DNA of 64,000 nt from Chitinophaga flava (GTDB lineage: Bacteria; Bacteroidota; Bacteroidia; Chitinophagales; Chitinophagaceae), in contig NZ_QFFJ01000003.1 of assembly GCF_003308995.1 (NCBI RefSeq), positions 1 through 64,000 on the forward strand. Direction: 5' to 3'. The position numbers and the translations under genes are program-made. Below the pieces are notes generated by a model. It was not told the DNA's origin. It saw only the letters and a list, made by a program, of their open reading frames with translations, and did no database searches. This document shows, piece by piece, positions 28,932 through 38,956 of the stretch. Position 1 is the first letter of the stretch, and each line of letters starts with the position of its first letter.

Positions 28932-30299
28932 ATGAAGATAAAGTATAAAATAGCACTGTATTATACACTATCAGCTTCCCTGATGCTGATCGCCTTTGCC
29001 GTGCTCGCTTATTATTTTTCTGCCAAATCCAGAAAAGCTGAATACCTCGAAAGACTCGAATACCGCGCCCGGTCTATCGCCAATGTAATTATTGAAGACG
29101 GCAACGTAAAGGTAGATCTGTTACGTAAGCTGGACCGTACCACTTTCCAGGACCTGTACAAGGAGACTATCCTCGTATACAATCCATCCTACGACCTGCT
29201 ATACAGCAACCTGAAAGACACTACCATCCGTACTCACCGTAGTCTGCTGGATTATATCAAACAAAATAAACTATACAGCTACGATAAGGGCAACGGCGAA
29301 GTAGTAGGTGTGTACTACACTGAAGGCGACATGTCGGTGGTCGTGCTGGTATCTTCCTTTGATAAATACGGTTTCCAGAACCTGCAAAACCTTCGTCAGA
29401 TACTACTGCTGGAACTGGTCACCGCTGTTCTCATCCTCGTGGGCGTGGGGTACTTCTTTGCCCGGAAAATGGTACAGCCCATCGACCGGCTGGTACAACA
29501 GGTAGACAGTATCAACGCCAATAATATGCAGGATGCCCAGGTGGCTGTTAAAGGAAAAGATGAAATTGCCACACTGGGCGCTAACTTCAACACCATGCTG
29601 CAACGTCTGAGCGACTCCTTTGACCTGCAGAAAAGTTTTGTCAGCAACGCCTCGCATGAACTGCGTACTCCCCTCGCCGCCATCATCAGCCAGTTGCAGG
29701 TAACCCTGTCGAAAGAACGAACCAAAGAAGAATACCAGTCGGTGCTCGCCTCTGTACTGGAAGATGCTGAAAACCTTTCAGACCTCTCCAACGGGCTGCT
29801 TCAGCTGGCACAGTCAGAGCTGAACCAGGAACAGTTTGTATTCGCCAGTGTGCGGATCGACGAACTGCTGATGGACATGGCTAATCTGATTCGTTTAAAA
29901 CAGAAGGCCCACAACAAGGTGGATATTCAGTTTATCAAAGTACCGGAAAACGAACTGCTGGTGACCTGCTTTGGTAATGAAAGTCTGCTGAAAGTACTTT
30001 TCCTGAACCTTGTAGACAATGCCTGCAAGTTTTCTCCGGACAACAGTGCACATGTATGCATCGATTTCTTTACCCAGTACCTTACTGTACAAATCAAAAA
30101 TCAGGGGCCGCTTATCACTGCCGATGAGATCAACAAAATCTTCGAACCATTTTACCGTGGCGAAAATGCGCACCAGACGCGCGGTCATGGCCTGGGACTT
30201 TCTATCTGTAAGAAGATCGTTCAGATACATAATGGCCATATCACGGTAACCTCCAATGAAGAAGGCAATACTTTCACGGTGATACTCCCGCATCTCTGA
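28932..30299 (+). CDS. Sensor histidine kinase (HAMP-HisKA-HATPase)
   Basis: A 455-residue inner-membrane kinase. TM1 is near 7-27 (IALYYTLSASLMLIAFAVLA), a periplasmic sensor of about 125 residues follows, TM2 is near 157-177 (LLLELVTAVLILVGVGYFFA), then a HAMP segment, HisKA with phospho-accepting His242 in NASHELRTPLAA, and a HATPase domain with NLVDNACKFSP (N box) and GHGLGLSICKK (G box). It should phosphorylate the adjacent regulator. The sensor has no obvious His/Cys cluster, so the metal it senses cannot be read off. It is part of the six-gene RR-HK-TolC-adaptor-porin-RND cluster. Confidence 0.92.
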   Translation: MKIKYKIALYYTLSASLMLIAFAVLAYYFSAKSRKAEYLERLEYRARSIANVIIEDGNVKVDLLRKLDRTTFQDLYKETILVYNPSYDLLYSNLKDTTIRTHRSLLDYIKQNKLYSYDKGNGEVVGVYYTEGDMSVVVLVSSFDKYGFQNLQNLRQILLLELVTAVLILVGVGYFFARKMVQPIDRLVQQVDSINANNMQDAQVAVKGKDEIATLGANFNTMLQRLSDSFDLQKSFVSNASHELRTPLAAIISQLQVTLSKERTKEEYQSVLASVLEDAENLSDLSNGLLQLAQSELNQEQFVFASVRIDELLMDMANLIRLKQKAHNKVDIQFIKVPENELLVTCFGNESLLKVLFLNLVDNACKFSPDNSAHVCIDFFTQYLTVQIKNQGPLITADEINKIFEPFYRGENAHQTRGHGLGLSICKKIVQIHNGHITVTSNEEGNTFTVILPHL

Positions 30300-30382
30300 T
30301 CTCATCTTATCTTAATGCTTTTTTAATATGATTTTAATACATCTTAAAGCCGTCTTTAATTTGGCTTGGGGAGCTTTGTACC

Positions 30383-31675
30383 ATGAAAATTGGCATTATG
30401 CGAACCAAGACGGCACTGATTCTATCAGTATGCATTATCAGCCTGGGCATTATACAACCTATACAGGCACAATCTCCCGCTAAAACGGTCACTCTTCAGG
30501 CCGTGGAAGACTCCTTCCTGGTTAAGAACTATCTGTTACTGGCACAACGTTACCAGATCGATGCCTCCAAAGCATTGACACGTCAGGCAAAATTATGGAA
30601 TAACCCATCATTCAGCACGGTACTGGGTTTCGGTAGTACAGACAAGGTCCAGCCCTTTAAGGTAGGCTCCGGAGGGGAAACACAGTACACCATCGACCAG
30701 CTGATACAACTGGCAGGTAAAAGAAACAAAAACATCCAGATCGCTGCAGCTGCCACCAGGATGAACGAGGCTACCTTCGATGAACTGGTGCGTACCCTTC
30801 GCCTGCAGCTGCGCGAAAACTTCTACACCCTTTACTACCGCCGTCAGACAGGCAAAGTACTGAAAGAGCAACTCGAAAATCTGCAGCGTATCGTAGACGC
30901 CTATGTGGCCGCAGATAAAAAAGGTAGTGTGGCACACGCAGACCTGGTAAGGCTGCAGGCCCTGCAGGTAGGTATTGAAAACGATTACGCTGACCTGAAA
31001 CAGGAAGAACTGGAAGCACAGAAAAACCTGCAACAGTTACTGCATAGCCAGGATTTTTACGAAGCAGTGGTTACCGGTACTGACCTCGCCCCCTATCGCC
31101 TTGATCATATCCAATTATCCCCGCTGCTCGACAGTGTGGCCATCAACCGGCCCGATGTGCGGATTGCCAGCGTAGAATACCAGACAGCTGAACTCAACTA
31201 CCGCCTGCAAAAATCCATGGCGGTGCCCGACCTTCACGTGGGTGCTACATATGACAAAAAAGGTAGCTACATCGATAATTTCATTGGTCTTACCCTGGGT
31301 ATTGATCTTCCGGTGTGGAACCGCAATCAGGGCAATATCCGTGCAGCAAAGCTACAGATAGGTGCAGAAAAACAACAACTGCAACAACAACAGTCCATTG
31401 CACAAACAGAAGTGCTGAATGCCTACCAGCGCATCGTAGCCCTGGAAAAACGTTATAAGAGCTTCGATCTGCACCGTTTCCAGGACGAATTTGATACACT
31501 CATTGCTGAAGTAGCCAAAAACTTCAGTAAAGGAAATATCTCTCTGCTGCAGTTTATCGACTATTTCAACAGCTACAGCGACAACGCCAAAAACATCAAC
31601 AAGTTTTTATCCAACCGGGTAAACGCTTATGAAGAACTTAATTACGCAACAGGACAAGAATTATTTAAAAACTAA
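30383..31675 (+). CDS. TolC-family outer-membrane efflux channel (CzcC/CusC-like)
   Basis: A 430-residue protein with a signal peptide ending near PIQAQ. It shows the two long alpha-helical hairpin repeats of OEP/TolC proteins (YLLLAQRYQIDASKALTRQA in repeat 1; PDVRIASVEYQTAELNYRLQ in repeat 2) and a Gln-rich coil (EKQQLQQQQ). It forms the exit duct of the metal RND pump. ATG 30383 is given; ATG 30398 (MRTKTALIL) is equally good as the start of the signal peptide. The adaptor gene starts 5 nt after its stop. Confidence 0.9.
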   Translation: MKIGIMRTKTALILSVCIISLGIIQPIQAQSPAKTVTLQAVEDSFLVKNYLLLAQRYQIDASKALTRQAKLWNNPSFSTVLGFGSTDKVQPFKVGSGGETQYTIDQLIQLAGKRNKNIQIAAAATRMNEATFDELVRTLRLQLRENFYTLYYRRQTGKVLKEQLENLQRIVDAYVAADKKGSVAHADLVRLQALQVGIENDYADLKQEELEAQKNLQQLLHSQDFYEAVVTGTDLAPYRLDHIQLSPLLDSVAINRPDVRIASVEYQTAELNYRLQKSMAVPDLHVGATYDKKGSYIDNFIGLTLGIDLPVWNRNQGNIRAAKLQIGAEKQQLQQQQSIAQTEVLNAYQRIVALEKRYKSFDLHRFQDEFDTLIAEVAKNFSKGNISLLQFIDYFNSYSDNAKNINKFLSNRVNAYEELNYATGQELFKN

Positions 31676-31679
31676 GCAC

Positions 31680-32771
31680 ATGAAACAGCCTATTATCCTC
31701 GTTGGCTTTTCGCTGCTGGCAGCAGTTATATGGAGCGGATGCAAACATAGCCAGGCAGAAGATTCAGAAAAGAGCACGTTCGTACTGAGCGATACAATGT
31801 TAAAAAACACCCGCATCGATACTGCTCACCTGCAACCAGTGATGAATGAAGTACGTTTATCCGGTAAGGTAGCCCCCAATGGTGGCAAGGTATTGAAAGT
31901 ATATCCACTGGTGAGTGGTTATGTAGAAGATATTAAAGTACAGCTGGGTGATTATGTCCAGAAAGGACAGGTACTCGCTGTCATCCATAGCGCCGAAATC
32001 GCCGACTACGAGAAACAACTGGCCCAGGCCCGTTCCGATCGTTCCGTAGCAGAGAAAAACCTGAAAGTAGCTCAGGACCTGTATGACAGCCGTCTGAGCA
32101 CGGAAAAGGACGTAGTCAATGCCAAAGGTGAACTGCATAAAAGTGAAGCGGAAATTACCCGCCTCAACGATCTCTTCAAAATATACCGCAAAGGGAAAGG
32201 CGCTACTTACCTCGTTACCGCTCCTATCTCTGGTTATATCATTGAGAAGAACATCAACAACAATATGGAAATCCGTACAGACAACAGCTCCAATATCTTC
32301 ACCATCTCCGAACTGGACGATGTATGGGTAATGGCCAACGTGTTTGAAACAGATATCGCCAAAATCAAGGAAGGTTACGAAGCCGAGGTAGTAACGGTGA
32401 GTTATCCCGATCAGCCCTTCCATGGGAAGATTGACAAGATCAACAACTTCCTGGACCCTGCCACCAAAACCATGCAAATAAGAATCCGGATCGATAATAA
32501 AAACATGTTGCTTAAACCGGAAATGTTTGCTACTGTTTATATTAAGTACGCAGACCAGGACCACAAGATTGCTGTTCCTTCCGCCTCCATCATCTTTGAT
32601 AACAGTAAGAACTATGTGCTGGTATTTAAAGATAAATTCAATATCTCTGTAAGACAGGTGGAAGTTGACAAAACAGCTGGTGATCTGACCTATTTACAAT
32701 CAGGCCTTCAGGCAGATGAAAAAGTAATTTCTAAAAACCAGTTACTGATATACGACGCATTGAAAGATTAA
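31680..32771 (+). CDS. RND efflux periplasmic adaptor (membrane fusion protein), lipoprotein
   Basis: A 363-residue lipoprotein (lipobox IWSGC, then KHSQAED). The order is a barrel-sandwich lipoyl half (GYVEDIKVQLGDYVQKGQ), an alpha-hairpin (about 105-175, KQLAQARSDRSVAEKN), the second lipoyl half (LVTAPISGYIIEKNI), a beta-barrel domain (DVWVMANVFETDIAKIKEG) and a membrane-proximal domain. It links the RND pump to the outer-membrane channel. I chose ATG 31680 because it opens a proper lipoprotein signal just after the channel gene. No His-rich metal-binding N-terminus is visible. Confidence 0.91.
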   Translation: MKQPIILVGFSLLAAVIWSGCKHSQAEDSEKSTFVLSDTMLKNTRIDTAHLQPVMNEVRLSGKVAPNGGKVLKVYPLVSGYVEDIKVQLGDYVQKGQVLAVIHSAEIADYEKQLAQARSDRSVAEKNLKVAQDLYDSRLSTEKDVVNAKGELHKSEAEITRLNDLFKIYRKGKGATYLVTAPISGYIIEKNINNNMEIRTDNSSNIFTISELDDVWVMANVFETDIAKIKEGYEAEVVTVSYPDQPFHGKIDKINNFLDPATKTMQIRIRIDNKNMLLKPEMFATVYIKYADQDHKIAVPSASIIFDNSKNYVLVFKDKFNISVRQVEVDKTAGDLTYLQSGLQADEKVISKNQLLIYDALKD

Positions 32772-32779
32772 GCGGGAAC

Positions 32780-34105
32780 ATGAGGCAATTATCATCTTCT
32801 ATAATACTAATAGTACTGTTTGCAGGTAAACTGGCAGGACAAAACAAGGTAAGGGACAGCATCCTTCCCTATACGTTCCATTTCCAGCAAACGCTGGTGA
32901 CCCAGGGACATTTTAACTTCCCTGCGAAATATTCCGGCGTCAACAGCTTTCAGACGAGCGAAAGCGGTAAAACATCTATTACCAGTACAATTTATGCAGG
33001 CATCCGCCCATTGCGGAACCTTGAACTATATATAAACCCGGAACTTGCTGGTGGTGAAGGTCTCAGCCATGCCACCGGCATTGCGGGTTTCCCAAACGGG
33101 GAAATCTACCGGGTGGGTGATCCCAAACCCACTATCTATCTGGCCCGGGCATTTGGTGCGTATACCCTGCCATTAACCAGCAAAACCACTGTAGATGAAG
33201 ATGATCTGAACAATGTAAAAGGCCTCACTCCTACCCGCTACCTGCGGTTTATAGCCGGCAAGTATTCCCTGGCTGACTTCTTTGACCTAAACGCCTTTAG
33301 TCATGATCCCCGTACCCAGTTTCTTAACTGGGCACTTATGAGCAATGCTGCCTGGGACTACCCGGCAGATGTGCGGGGATACAACATGGCCTTAACCGTG
33401 CAATACCAGTACGACAACTGGATGGTACAGGTGGCGACTTCTCTGGAGCCGCTGGTGGCCAACGGTTCCAAGTTGAACTTTAATTACGCTAAATCCAACG
33501 GAAATGTACTGGAGGTTACGCATACCCATCAGCTGAAAAAGCATGAAGGGAACATCCGGCTGATGGCCTATCTCAACCAGGCGCCTATGGGTAATTACAA
33601 AGAAGCTATTACCGTCGCAGCCGCCAGGGACACCGTACCGGATATTACCGCGGTAAGGCGTAATGGCCATACCAAATACGGATTCGGTATCAATATGGAC
33701 CAGGAAGTCGGCAGAAATGCCGGCGTTTTTGCCAAAGCATCCTGGAGCGATGGACATAACGAAACCTGGGCCTTCACCGAAGTAGATCAATCCATCAGCG
33801 CAGGCTGGCTGCAACACGGAGCCCCCTGGCATCGCCCTCAGGACAATGCCGGCGTCGCCCTGGTGGTCAATGGTCTGTCGCCTGACCACCGCCACTATCT
33901 TGAGGCCGGAGGCGCAGGGTTCATCATCGGTGATGGCAAGCTGAACTATGCCCCCGAAATGATCGCAGAAGTTTTCTATCAATTAAACATTAGCAGGCTA
34001 CATATTGCTCTAAGCCCCGATTACCAGTTTGTACTGCATCCCGCCTACAACAAGGACCGTGGGCCCGTACACATCGTCGGATTAAGGACCAGAGTGGCTT
34101 TTTAA
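32780..34105 (+). CDS. OprB-like carbohydrate-porin-family outer-membrane protein
   Basis: A 441-residue protein with a signal peptide ending near KLAGQ. The sequence PYTFHFQQTLVTQGHFNFP, the beta-strand pattern throughout, the RFIAGKYSLADFFDLNAFS segment and the C-terminal SPDYQFVLHPAYNKDRGPVH match the OprB carbohydrate-selective porin family. It sits between the adaptor and pump genes with 8- and 12-nt gaps, so it is translated with the efflux system. OprB-like proteins occur in other Bacteroidota metal clusters; whether it passes sugars or assists metal traffic is unknown. Confidence 0.83.
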   Translation: MRQLSSSIILIVLFAGKLAGQNKVRDSILPYTFHFQQTLVTQGHFNFPAKYSGVNSFQTSESGKTSITSTIYAGIRPLRNLELYINPELAGGEGLSHATGIAGFPNGEIYRVGDPKPTIYLARAFGAYTLPLTSKTTVDEDDLNNVKGLTPTRYLRFIAGKYSLADFFDLNAFSHDPRTQFLNWALMSNAAWDYPADVRGYNMALTVQYQYDNWMVQVATSLEPLVANGSKLNFNYAKSNGNVLEVTHTHQLKKHEGNIRLMAYLNQAPMGNYKEAITVAAARDTVPDITAVRRNGHTKYGFGINMDQEVGRNAGVFAKASWSDGHNETWAFTEVDQSISAGWLQHGAPWHRPQDNAGVALVVNGLSPDHRHYLEAGGAGFIIGDGKLNYAPEMIAEVFYQLNISRLHIALSPDYQFVLHPAYNKDRGPVHIVGLRTRVAF

Positions 34106-34117
34106 AGAACTGGAGTT

Positions 34118-37100
34118 ATGAATAAATTCATCAGAAATATTGTAGCTTTTTCGCTTAAAAACAAACTGTTTGTTTTTATCAGCGTTGTCACGCTGATCAT
34201 AGCGGGGGTGGTTTCTTTCCTGCATACCCCCATCGAAGCATTCCCGGATGTTACCAATACCCAGATCGTGATCGTGACCAAATGGAACGGTCGCAGTGCA
34301 CAGGAAGTGGAACGTTTTGTAACACTGCCCATAGAAGTATCTATGAACGCAGTACAACGTAAAACCAGCGTACGCTCTGTTACCATGTTTGGTCTTTCTG
34401 TGGTAAAAATCATATTTGAAGATGATGTAGAAGATTTTTTTGCGCGGCAGCAGGTGAATAATATGCTGGCAGGCCTTGGCCTGCCTGAAGGCGCATCCCC
34501 GGAGGTACAGCCCCCCTACGGCCCTACAGGGGAAATCTTCCGATATTATCTCAAGAGCAGTAAACGTGATTCCCGTGATCTGCTCACCTGGCAGAACTGG
34601 GTGATAGACCGTCAGATCCGCAGTGTGCCCGGTGTGGCCGATGTGGTAGCCTTCGGCGGCCAGGAAAAAATCTACGAAATCTCTGCCGACCCGGTACGTC
34701 TTGCCAAATATGACATCACTCCATTGGAGCTGTATCAGGCCATTACCAAAAGTAATGTGAACGTAGGTGGTGACGTTATCGAAAAAAACGGGCAGGCTTA
34801 TGTAGTGCGTGGTATAGGTCTGCTCAGCAGCATCTCCGGCATCCAGAATATCATCGTTCAGAATATCAATGGTGTACCCCTGCTCGTTAAAGACCTCGCC
34901 GCTGTACGTGAATCGTCTGCGCCCCGCGTAGGCCAGGTAGGACTGGACAAAAGCGACGACCTCGTAGAGGGTATCGTGGTAATGCGTAAAGGCGAAAATC
35001 CTTCCGAAGTACTGAAACGCCTTAAAGACAAACTGAAAGAGCTGAATGAGACAGTATTGCCGGAAGACATCAAAATGGAGACTTTCTACGATCGTGACAA
35101 CCTGATGGAATTCTGCACGCATACTGTAATGCATAACCTGGCAGAAGGGATCATTTTTGTGACAGTGATCGTATTCATTTTTATGGCCGACTGGCGCACT
35201 ACCGTGATTGTGTCCATCATCATACCGCTGGCACTGTTGTTTGCCTTCATGTGTCTGCGTATCAAAGGTATGAGCGCCAATCTACTCTCCATGGGAGCCA
35301 TCGACTTCGGTATCATCATCGATGGTGCTGTGGTAATGGTGGAAGGAATCTTTGTAATGCTCGATCATAAAGCCCATAAATATGGGATGGAGCGGTTCAA
35401 CAAGATGGCCAAACTCGGCTGGATCAAACAAACCGGCGGAGAGCTGGCTAAAGCCATCTTCTTCTCCAAACTCATTATCATCATCTCTTTGATACCTATC
35501 TTCTCTTTCCAGAAAGTGGAAGGTAAAATGTTCTCCCCGCTGGCATGGACGCTGGGCTTTGCCCTGTTGGGCGCATTGCTGTTTACCTTAACATTGGTGC
35601 CGGTACTGTGTTCTATCCTGCTTAACAAAAATGTGAAGGAGAAAAACAACTTTGTGGTGAATTTCTTTGACCGCATTGTTACCAAAGGTTTCAACTGGAC
35701 TTACCGCAACAAACGTCTGAGTATTACCTGCTCACTGGCGTTTATAGTGGTTACATTCTTTTCAGCAAAGTTCCTGGGTACTGAGTTTCTGCCTCAGCTT
35801 AATGAAGGCTCACTGTGGGTGACCACGGAGCTGCCAATGAGTATGTCGCTCACTGAGAGTGTTAAGATGGCGCATAACATCCGGGAAGATCTGGGCAATT
35901 TTCCTGAAGTGAAGCGGGTATTGTCTCAGGTAGGCCGTTCCAATGACGGTACAGACCCTAACGGTTTTTATTTCGTACAATACCAGGTAGACCTGCTGCC
36001 TAAGGAAGAATGGAAACGTAAAATCAGCCAGGACGCTCTGATTGGGCAGATGGAAGGACGTTTGAAAAAATACCCTGGTATTATTCTCAACTTTTCCCAG
36101 CCCATCAGTGACAACGTTTCTGAAGCGGTGGCCGGTTTTAAAGCGGCCAATGGTGTGAAAATCTACGGCGCTGACCTTACACAGCTGGAGTCTCTGTCGC
36201 AGCAAGTCATTGCACAGCTCAAGAACGTGCAGGGTATCAAGGACCTGGGTGTGATCCGTAATATTGGTCAGCCTGAGATGAGCATCAACCTGGATGACAA
36301 CAAGATGGCGCAATACGGCGTATCTACCGGTGATGCCCAGGCAGTGATAGAAATGGCGATCGGTGGTAAGACTGCTACCCAGCTGTATGAAGGAGAGAAA
36401 AAATTCGATATCCGTATCCGTTATGATGCCAACTATCGTAAAAACGAAGAAGACCTGGCCAATCTGATGGTACCTACTATCAACAATAACAAGGTGCCGC
36501 TGAAAGAAATCGCGGAAATCAGGACCATTACCGGTCCGGCTTTCATATACCGTGATCTGAACAAACGTTTCATCGGGATAAAATTTTCGGTGCGTGACCG
36601 TGACCTGGGGTCTACCATTAGCGAAGCTCAACAAAAAATTAACAAAGCTATTAAGTTACCCAAAGGTTATAGTGTAGGCTGGACCGGTGAGTTTGAAAAT
36701 CAGGTGCGGGCCACCCAGAGACTGGGGCAGGTAGTGCCTATCAGCCTTGTGGCCATCTTTATGGTGCTGTTTATTATGTTGGGTAATGTGAAAGATGCAG
36801 GACTGGTTTTAATGAATGTTCCTTTTGCCCTGATAGGGGGAATTCTCGCATTGCACGTTACAGGTATGAACTTCGGTATTTCTGCCGGTGTAGGTTTTAT
36901 TGCCCTGTTCGGCATTTGTATCCAGAATGGTGTAATTCTGATATCAGTGTTTCATAAGAACCTGGAGGCAAGAATGAGTCTGAATGAGGCGATTAAGCTG
37001 GGAGTTCAGAGCCGTATCAGGCCAGTAGTGATGACAGCATTGATGGCAGCGATAGGTCTGGTTCCGGCGGCGCTTTCACACGGTATTGGTTCTGAAACCC

Positions 37101-37216
37101 AGAAGCCGCTGGCGATTGTGGTGATTGGAGGCTTAATTACCGCTACAGTTCTTACTTTACTGGTATTTCCGATTATTTTCTATAGCGCTTATAAGAAAAA
37201 AGTGGAAGCACTTTAA
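34118..37216 (+). CDS. Heavy-metal efflux RND pump, CzcA type
   Basis: A 1,032-residue inner-membrane proton antiporter with twelve predicted membrane helices and two large periplasmic loops. Helix 4 carries DFGIIIDGAVVMVE (Asp396, Asp402, Glu409), the DFG...DG...E motif that marks the HME group for divalent cations such as Zn, Co, Cd or Ni; Cu/Ag pumps of the CusA group carry a different motif. Other features are TPIEAFPDVTNTQ, EVERFVTLPIE and PPYGPTGE near the N-terminus and GFIALFGICIQNGVILIS in the second half. It is the last gene of the cluster and is followed by a terminator. The exact metal is inferred only from the motif. Confidence 0.93.
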   Translation: MNKFIRNIVAFSLKNKLFVFISVVTLIIAGVVSFLHTPIEAFPDVTNTQIVIVTKWNGRSAQEVERFVTLPIEVSMNAVQRKTSVRSVTMFGLSVVKIIFEDDVEDFFARQQVNNMLAGLGLPEGASPEVQPPYGPTGEIFRYYLKSSKRDSRDLLTWQNWVIDRQIRSVPGVADVVAFGGQEKIYEISADPVRLAKYDITPLELYQAITKSNVNVGGDVIEKNGQAYVVRGIGLLSSISGIQNIIVQNINGVPLLVKDLAAVRESSAPRVGQVGLDKSDDLVEGIVVMRKGENPSEVLKRLKDKLKELNETVLPEDIKMETFYDRDNLMEFCTHTVMHNLAEGIIFVTVIVFIFMADWRTTVIVSIIIPLALLFAFMCLRIKGMSANLLSMGAIDFGIIIDGAVVMVEGIFVMLDHKAHKYGMERFNKMAKLGWIKQTGGELAKAIFFSKLIIIISLIPIFSFQKVEGKMFSPLAWTLGFALLGALLFTLTLVPVLCSILLNKNVKEKNNFVVNFFDRIVTKGFNWTYRNKRLSITCSLAFIVVTFFSAKFLGTEFLPQLNEGSLWVTTELPMSMSLTESVKMAHNIREDLGNFPEVKRVLSQVGRSNDGTDPNGFYFVQYQVDLLPKEEWKRKISQDALIGQMEGRLKKYPGIILNFSQPISDNVSEAVAGFKAANGVKIYGADLTQLESLSQQVIAQLKNVQGIKDLGVIRNIGQPEMSINLDDNKMAQYGVSTGDAQAVIEMAIGGKTATQLYEGEKKFDIRIRYDANYRKNEEDLANLMVPTINNNKVPLKEIAEIRTITGPAFIYRDLNKRFIGIKFSVRDRDLGSTISEAQQKINKAIKLPKGYSVGWTGEFENQVRATQRLGQVVPISLVAIFMVLFIMLGNVKDAGLVLMNVPFALIGGILALHVTGMNFGISAGVGFIALFGICIQNGVILISVFHKNLEARMSLNEAIKLGVQSRIRPVVMTALMAAIGLVPAALSHGIGSETQKPLAIVVIGGLITATVLTLLVFPIIFYSAYKKKVEAL

Positions 37217-37311
37217 CAATATTACCGGCCTTCCGGCGGATTATTTTTCCGGGAGGCTGTTAACTTTTTAGTTCGCATATAGGTTGATAGAATGGTTATG
37301 AAAAAGGTAAA

Positions 37312-37398
37312 GGCCGGACTAGGTCCGGCCCCCACTGATTTTATAATCTATCTCTACTCCGCCCTGCCGAGAAGAAACAACGCGGGGCGGATTTTTTT
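37312..37398 (+). terminator. Terminator region of the metal efflux operon
   Basis: Two hairpins. The first is 8 bp with a 3-nt loop (37312-37319 and 37323-37330, GGCCGGAC/GTCCGGCC). The second is 7 bp (TCCGCCC 37358-37364, GGGCGGA 37385-37391) followed by seven T at 37392-37398. The T tract reaches into the stop region of the convergent trhO gene. Confidence 0.78.
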
Positions 37399-38413
37399 AT
37401 TTCAGTCTTTTTCTTCTGGATTTATTGAACATCAGTCCTTTATCTACACCTTTACGCAGTTCAGCTCTTTCTTCTTCCGGCAGTGCATACACGTCCTTGC
37501 AGGCGTCACTGCAGCAGCCATCATATTTCTGGGCGCAGGATTCGCACTGGATGAATAAAAGGTGACAACCGTCATTCAAACAGTTGGTGTGGGTATCACA
37601 AGGTTCCCCACATTGATGACATTGACTAATAATATCCTCACTTATTCTTTCACCGAGACGGTCATCGAAAACAAAATTTTTGCCTTTGAACTTGATGGGT
37701 AGTTCCTGTTGCCGTGCTTTGTTGGTATATTCAATAATACCGCCTTCCAGGTGGAAAACATTCTTAAAGCCGTGGTGCAGCATATAAGCAGATGCTTTCT
37801 CACAGCGGATTCCCCCCGTACAATACATGATAATATTTTTATCTTTCTGATCTTTCAGCATGTCCACTGCCATGGGTAACTGATCGCGGAAAGTATCAGA
37901 GGGAATTTCTATGGCCCCGTCAAAATGTCCGACTTCATACTCGTAGTGGTTACGCATATCAACGATGACTGTGTCGGGATCGTCAGTCAGTGCATTAAAC
38001 CCTTTCGCATCAACGTATTTGCCGCGGTTGGCCATGTCGAAGGTGGGGTCAGAAATACCGTCGGCCACAATTTTGTCTCTAACCTTGATTTTCAGTACGA
38101 AGAAAGACTTGCCATCATCGTCTACAGCGATGTTGAGACGGATGCCGTTGAGGAAATCGATAGCGTAGAGGGCATCGCGGAAAGCCTCAAAGTTGTGTTC
38201 CGGAACGCTGATCTGGGCATTGATCCCTTCATTGGCAACATAGATACGTCCGAAAACATCGAGTTTAAAGAGGGATTCGTACAATTGATCGCGGAAAGCT
38301 TGCGGATCCTGAATTTTCGCGTACTGATAGAAGGAGATTGTAACGCGTTTGATTGTTTCCATTAACAGCCGTTTCTTGAGCTCAGCGGCTGATACTCTGT
38401 TGTGTAATACCAT
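37397..38413 (-). CDS. trhO: tRNA uridine(34) hydroxylase, rhodanese family
   Basis: A 338-residue cytosolic enzyme that introduces the 5-hydroxy group at wobble uridine of certain tRNAs (E. coli YceA/TrhO). The N-terminal UPF0176 acylphosphatase-like domain contains FGRIYVANEGINAQISVP; the rhodanese domain contains VIVDMRNHYEYEVGHF and the active-site loop MYCTGGIRCEKAS with Cys198. A C-terminal Cys-rich zinc-binding segment follows (CHQCGEPCDTHTNC, CESCAQKYDGCC). The length matches family members (about 330-350). It is monocistronic and convergent with the efflux operon. Confidence 0.93.
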   Translation of the reverse strand: MVLHNRVSAAELKKRLLMETIKRVTISFYQYAKIQDPQAFRDQLYESLFKLDVFGRIYVANEGINAQISVPEHNFEAFRDALYAIDFLNGIRLNIAVDDDGKSFFVLKIKVRDKIVADGISDPTFDMANRGKYVDAKGFNALTDDPDTVIVDMRNHYEYEVGHFDGAIEIPSDTFRDQLPMAVDMLKDQKDKNIIMYCTGGIRCEKASAYMLHHGFKNVFHLEGGIIEYTNKARQQELPIKFKGKNFVFDDRLGERISEDIISQCHQCGEPCDTHTNCLNDGCHLLFIQCESCAQKYDGCCSDACKDVYALPEEERAELRKGVDKGLMFNKSRRKRLK

Positions 38414-38636
38414 TTTGTTTGAAATTTTAAGGACACTTGCGTTGTGAACAAAATTTCAATCATTACCCTGGTTAACAAGGTTGTTGATCGATTCGTCTTG
38501 AAAGTATGTCTAAAAACCTGTTTTTTGATCAGGCACCGCAAAGATAGGTAATCCGGCGGGATCTTTTGCTGATGAGCAGGCATGAATATGGCTACAATGC
38601 AAGCATTGGCCAAAACGCATAAGCGAAATGCTATAT

Positions 38637-38864
38637 TTATAAATCTTTCATAAGTCCGGAAATATCGGTACCGAGTGCTCTAGCAATGGCTTCCATTGTA
38701 CTCAAAGTTGGATTACCTTTCCCTGATTCTATGCTCCAGACCTGGGAATAAGCTATGCCGGCTGTATCTGCAAATTCACGTGTGCTCAGACCTGTCGCCT
38801 CACGTAGTTTCCGGAATCGTTCGCCAAATCTCTTGGATAAATCCTGGTTGCGCACTCCTATCAT
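38637..38864 (-). CDS. Small XRE-family helix-turn-helix regulator
   Basis: A 75-residue protein that is one complete HTH_3 domain: RFGERFRKLREATGLSTREF, then AGIAYSQVWSIESGKGNPTL, then METIA-like MEAIARALGT. No partner domain. It resembles the many stand-alone Cro/C1-type regulators of Bacteroidota. Its targets are unknown; it could act on its own promoter or on the divergent unit at 38942. The adjacent 38414-38636 gap holds no recognised gene. Confidence 0.82.
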   Translation of the reverse strand: MIGVRNQDLSKRFGERFRKLREATGLSTREFADTAGIAYSQVWSIESGKGNPTLSTMEAIARALGTDISGLMKDL

Positions 38865-38941
38865 TCACACAAATTCAAAAAAAGGGATAAAATTATTGAC
38901 TTGATAGATCAAGTCATTTTAAAAAAAATATTATATTCGGT

Positions 38942-38949
38942 TATCTTTG
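38942..38949 (+). promoter_or_regulatory. Candidate -7 promoter element
   Basis: TATCTTTG is an exact match to the Bacteroidota -7 consensus TAnnTTTG. It lies just upstream of a strongly structured non-coding stretch; a transcript would begin near 38956. The -33 box is not clear. Confidence 0.5.
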
Positions 38950-38956
38950 CCTCCCC

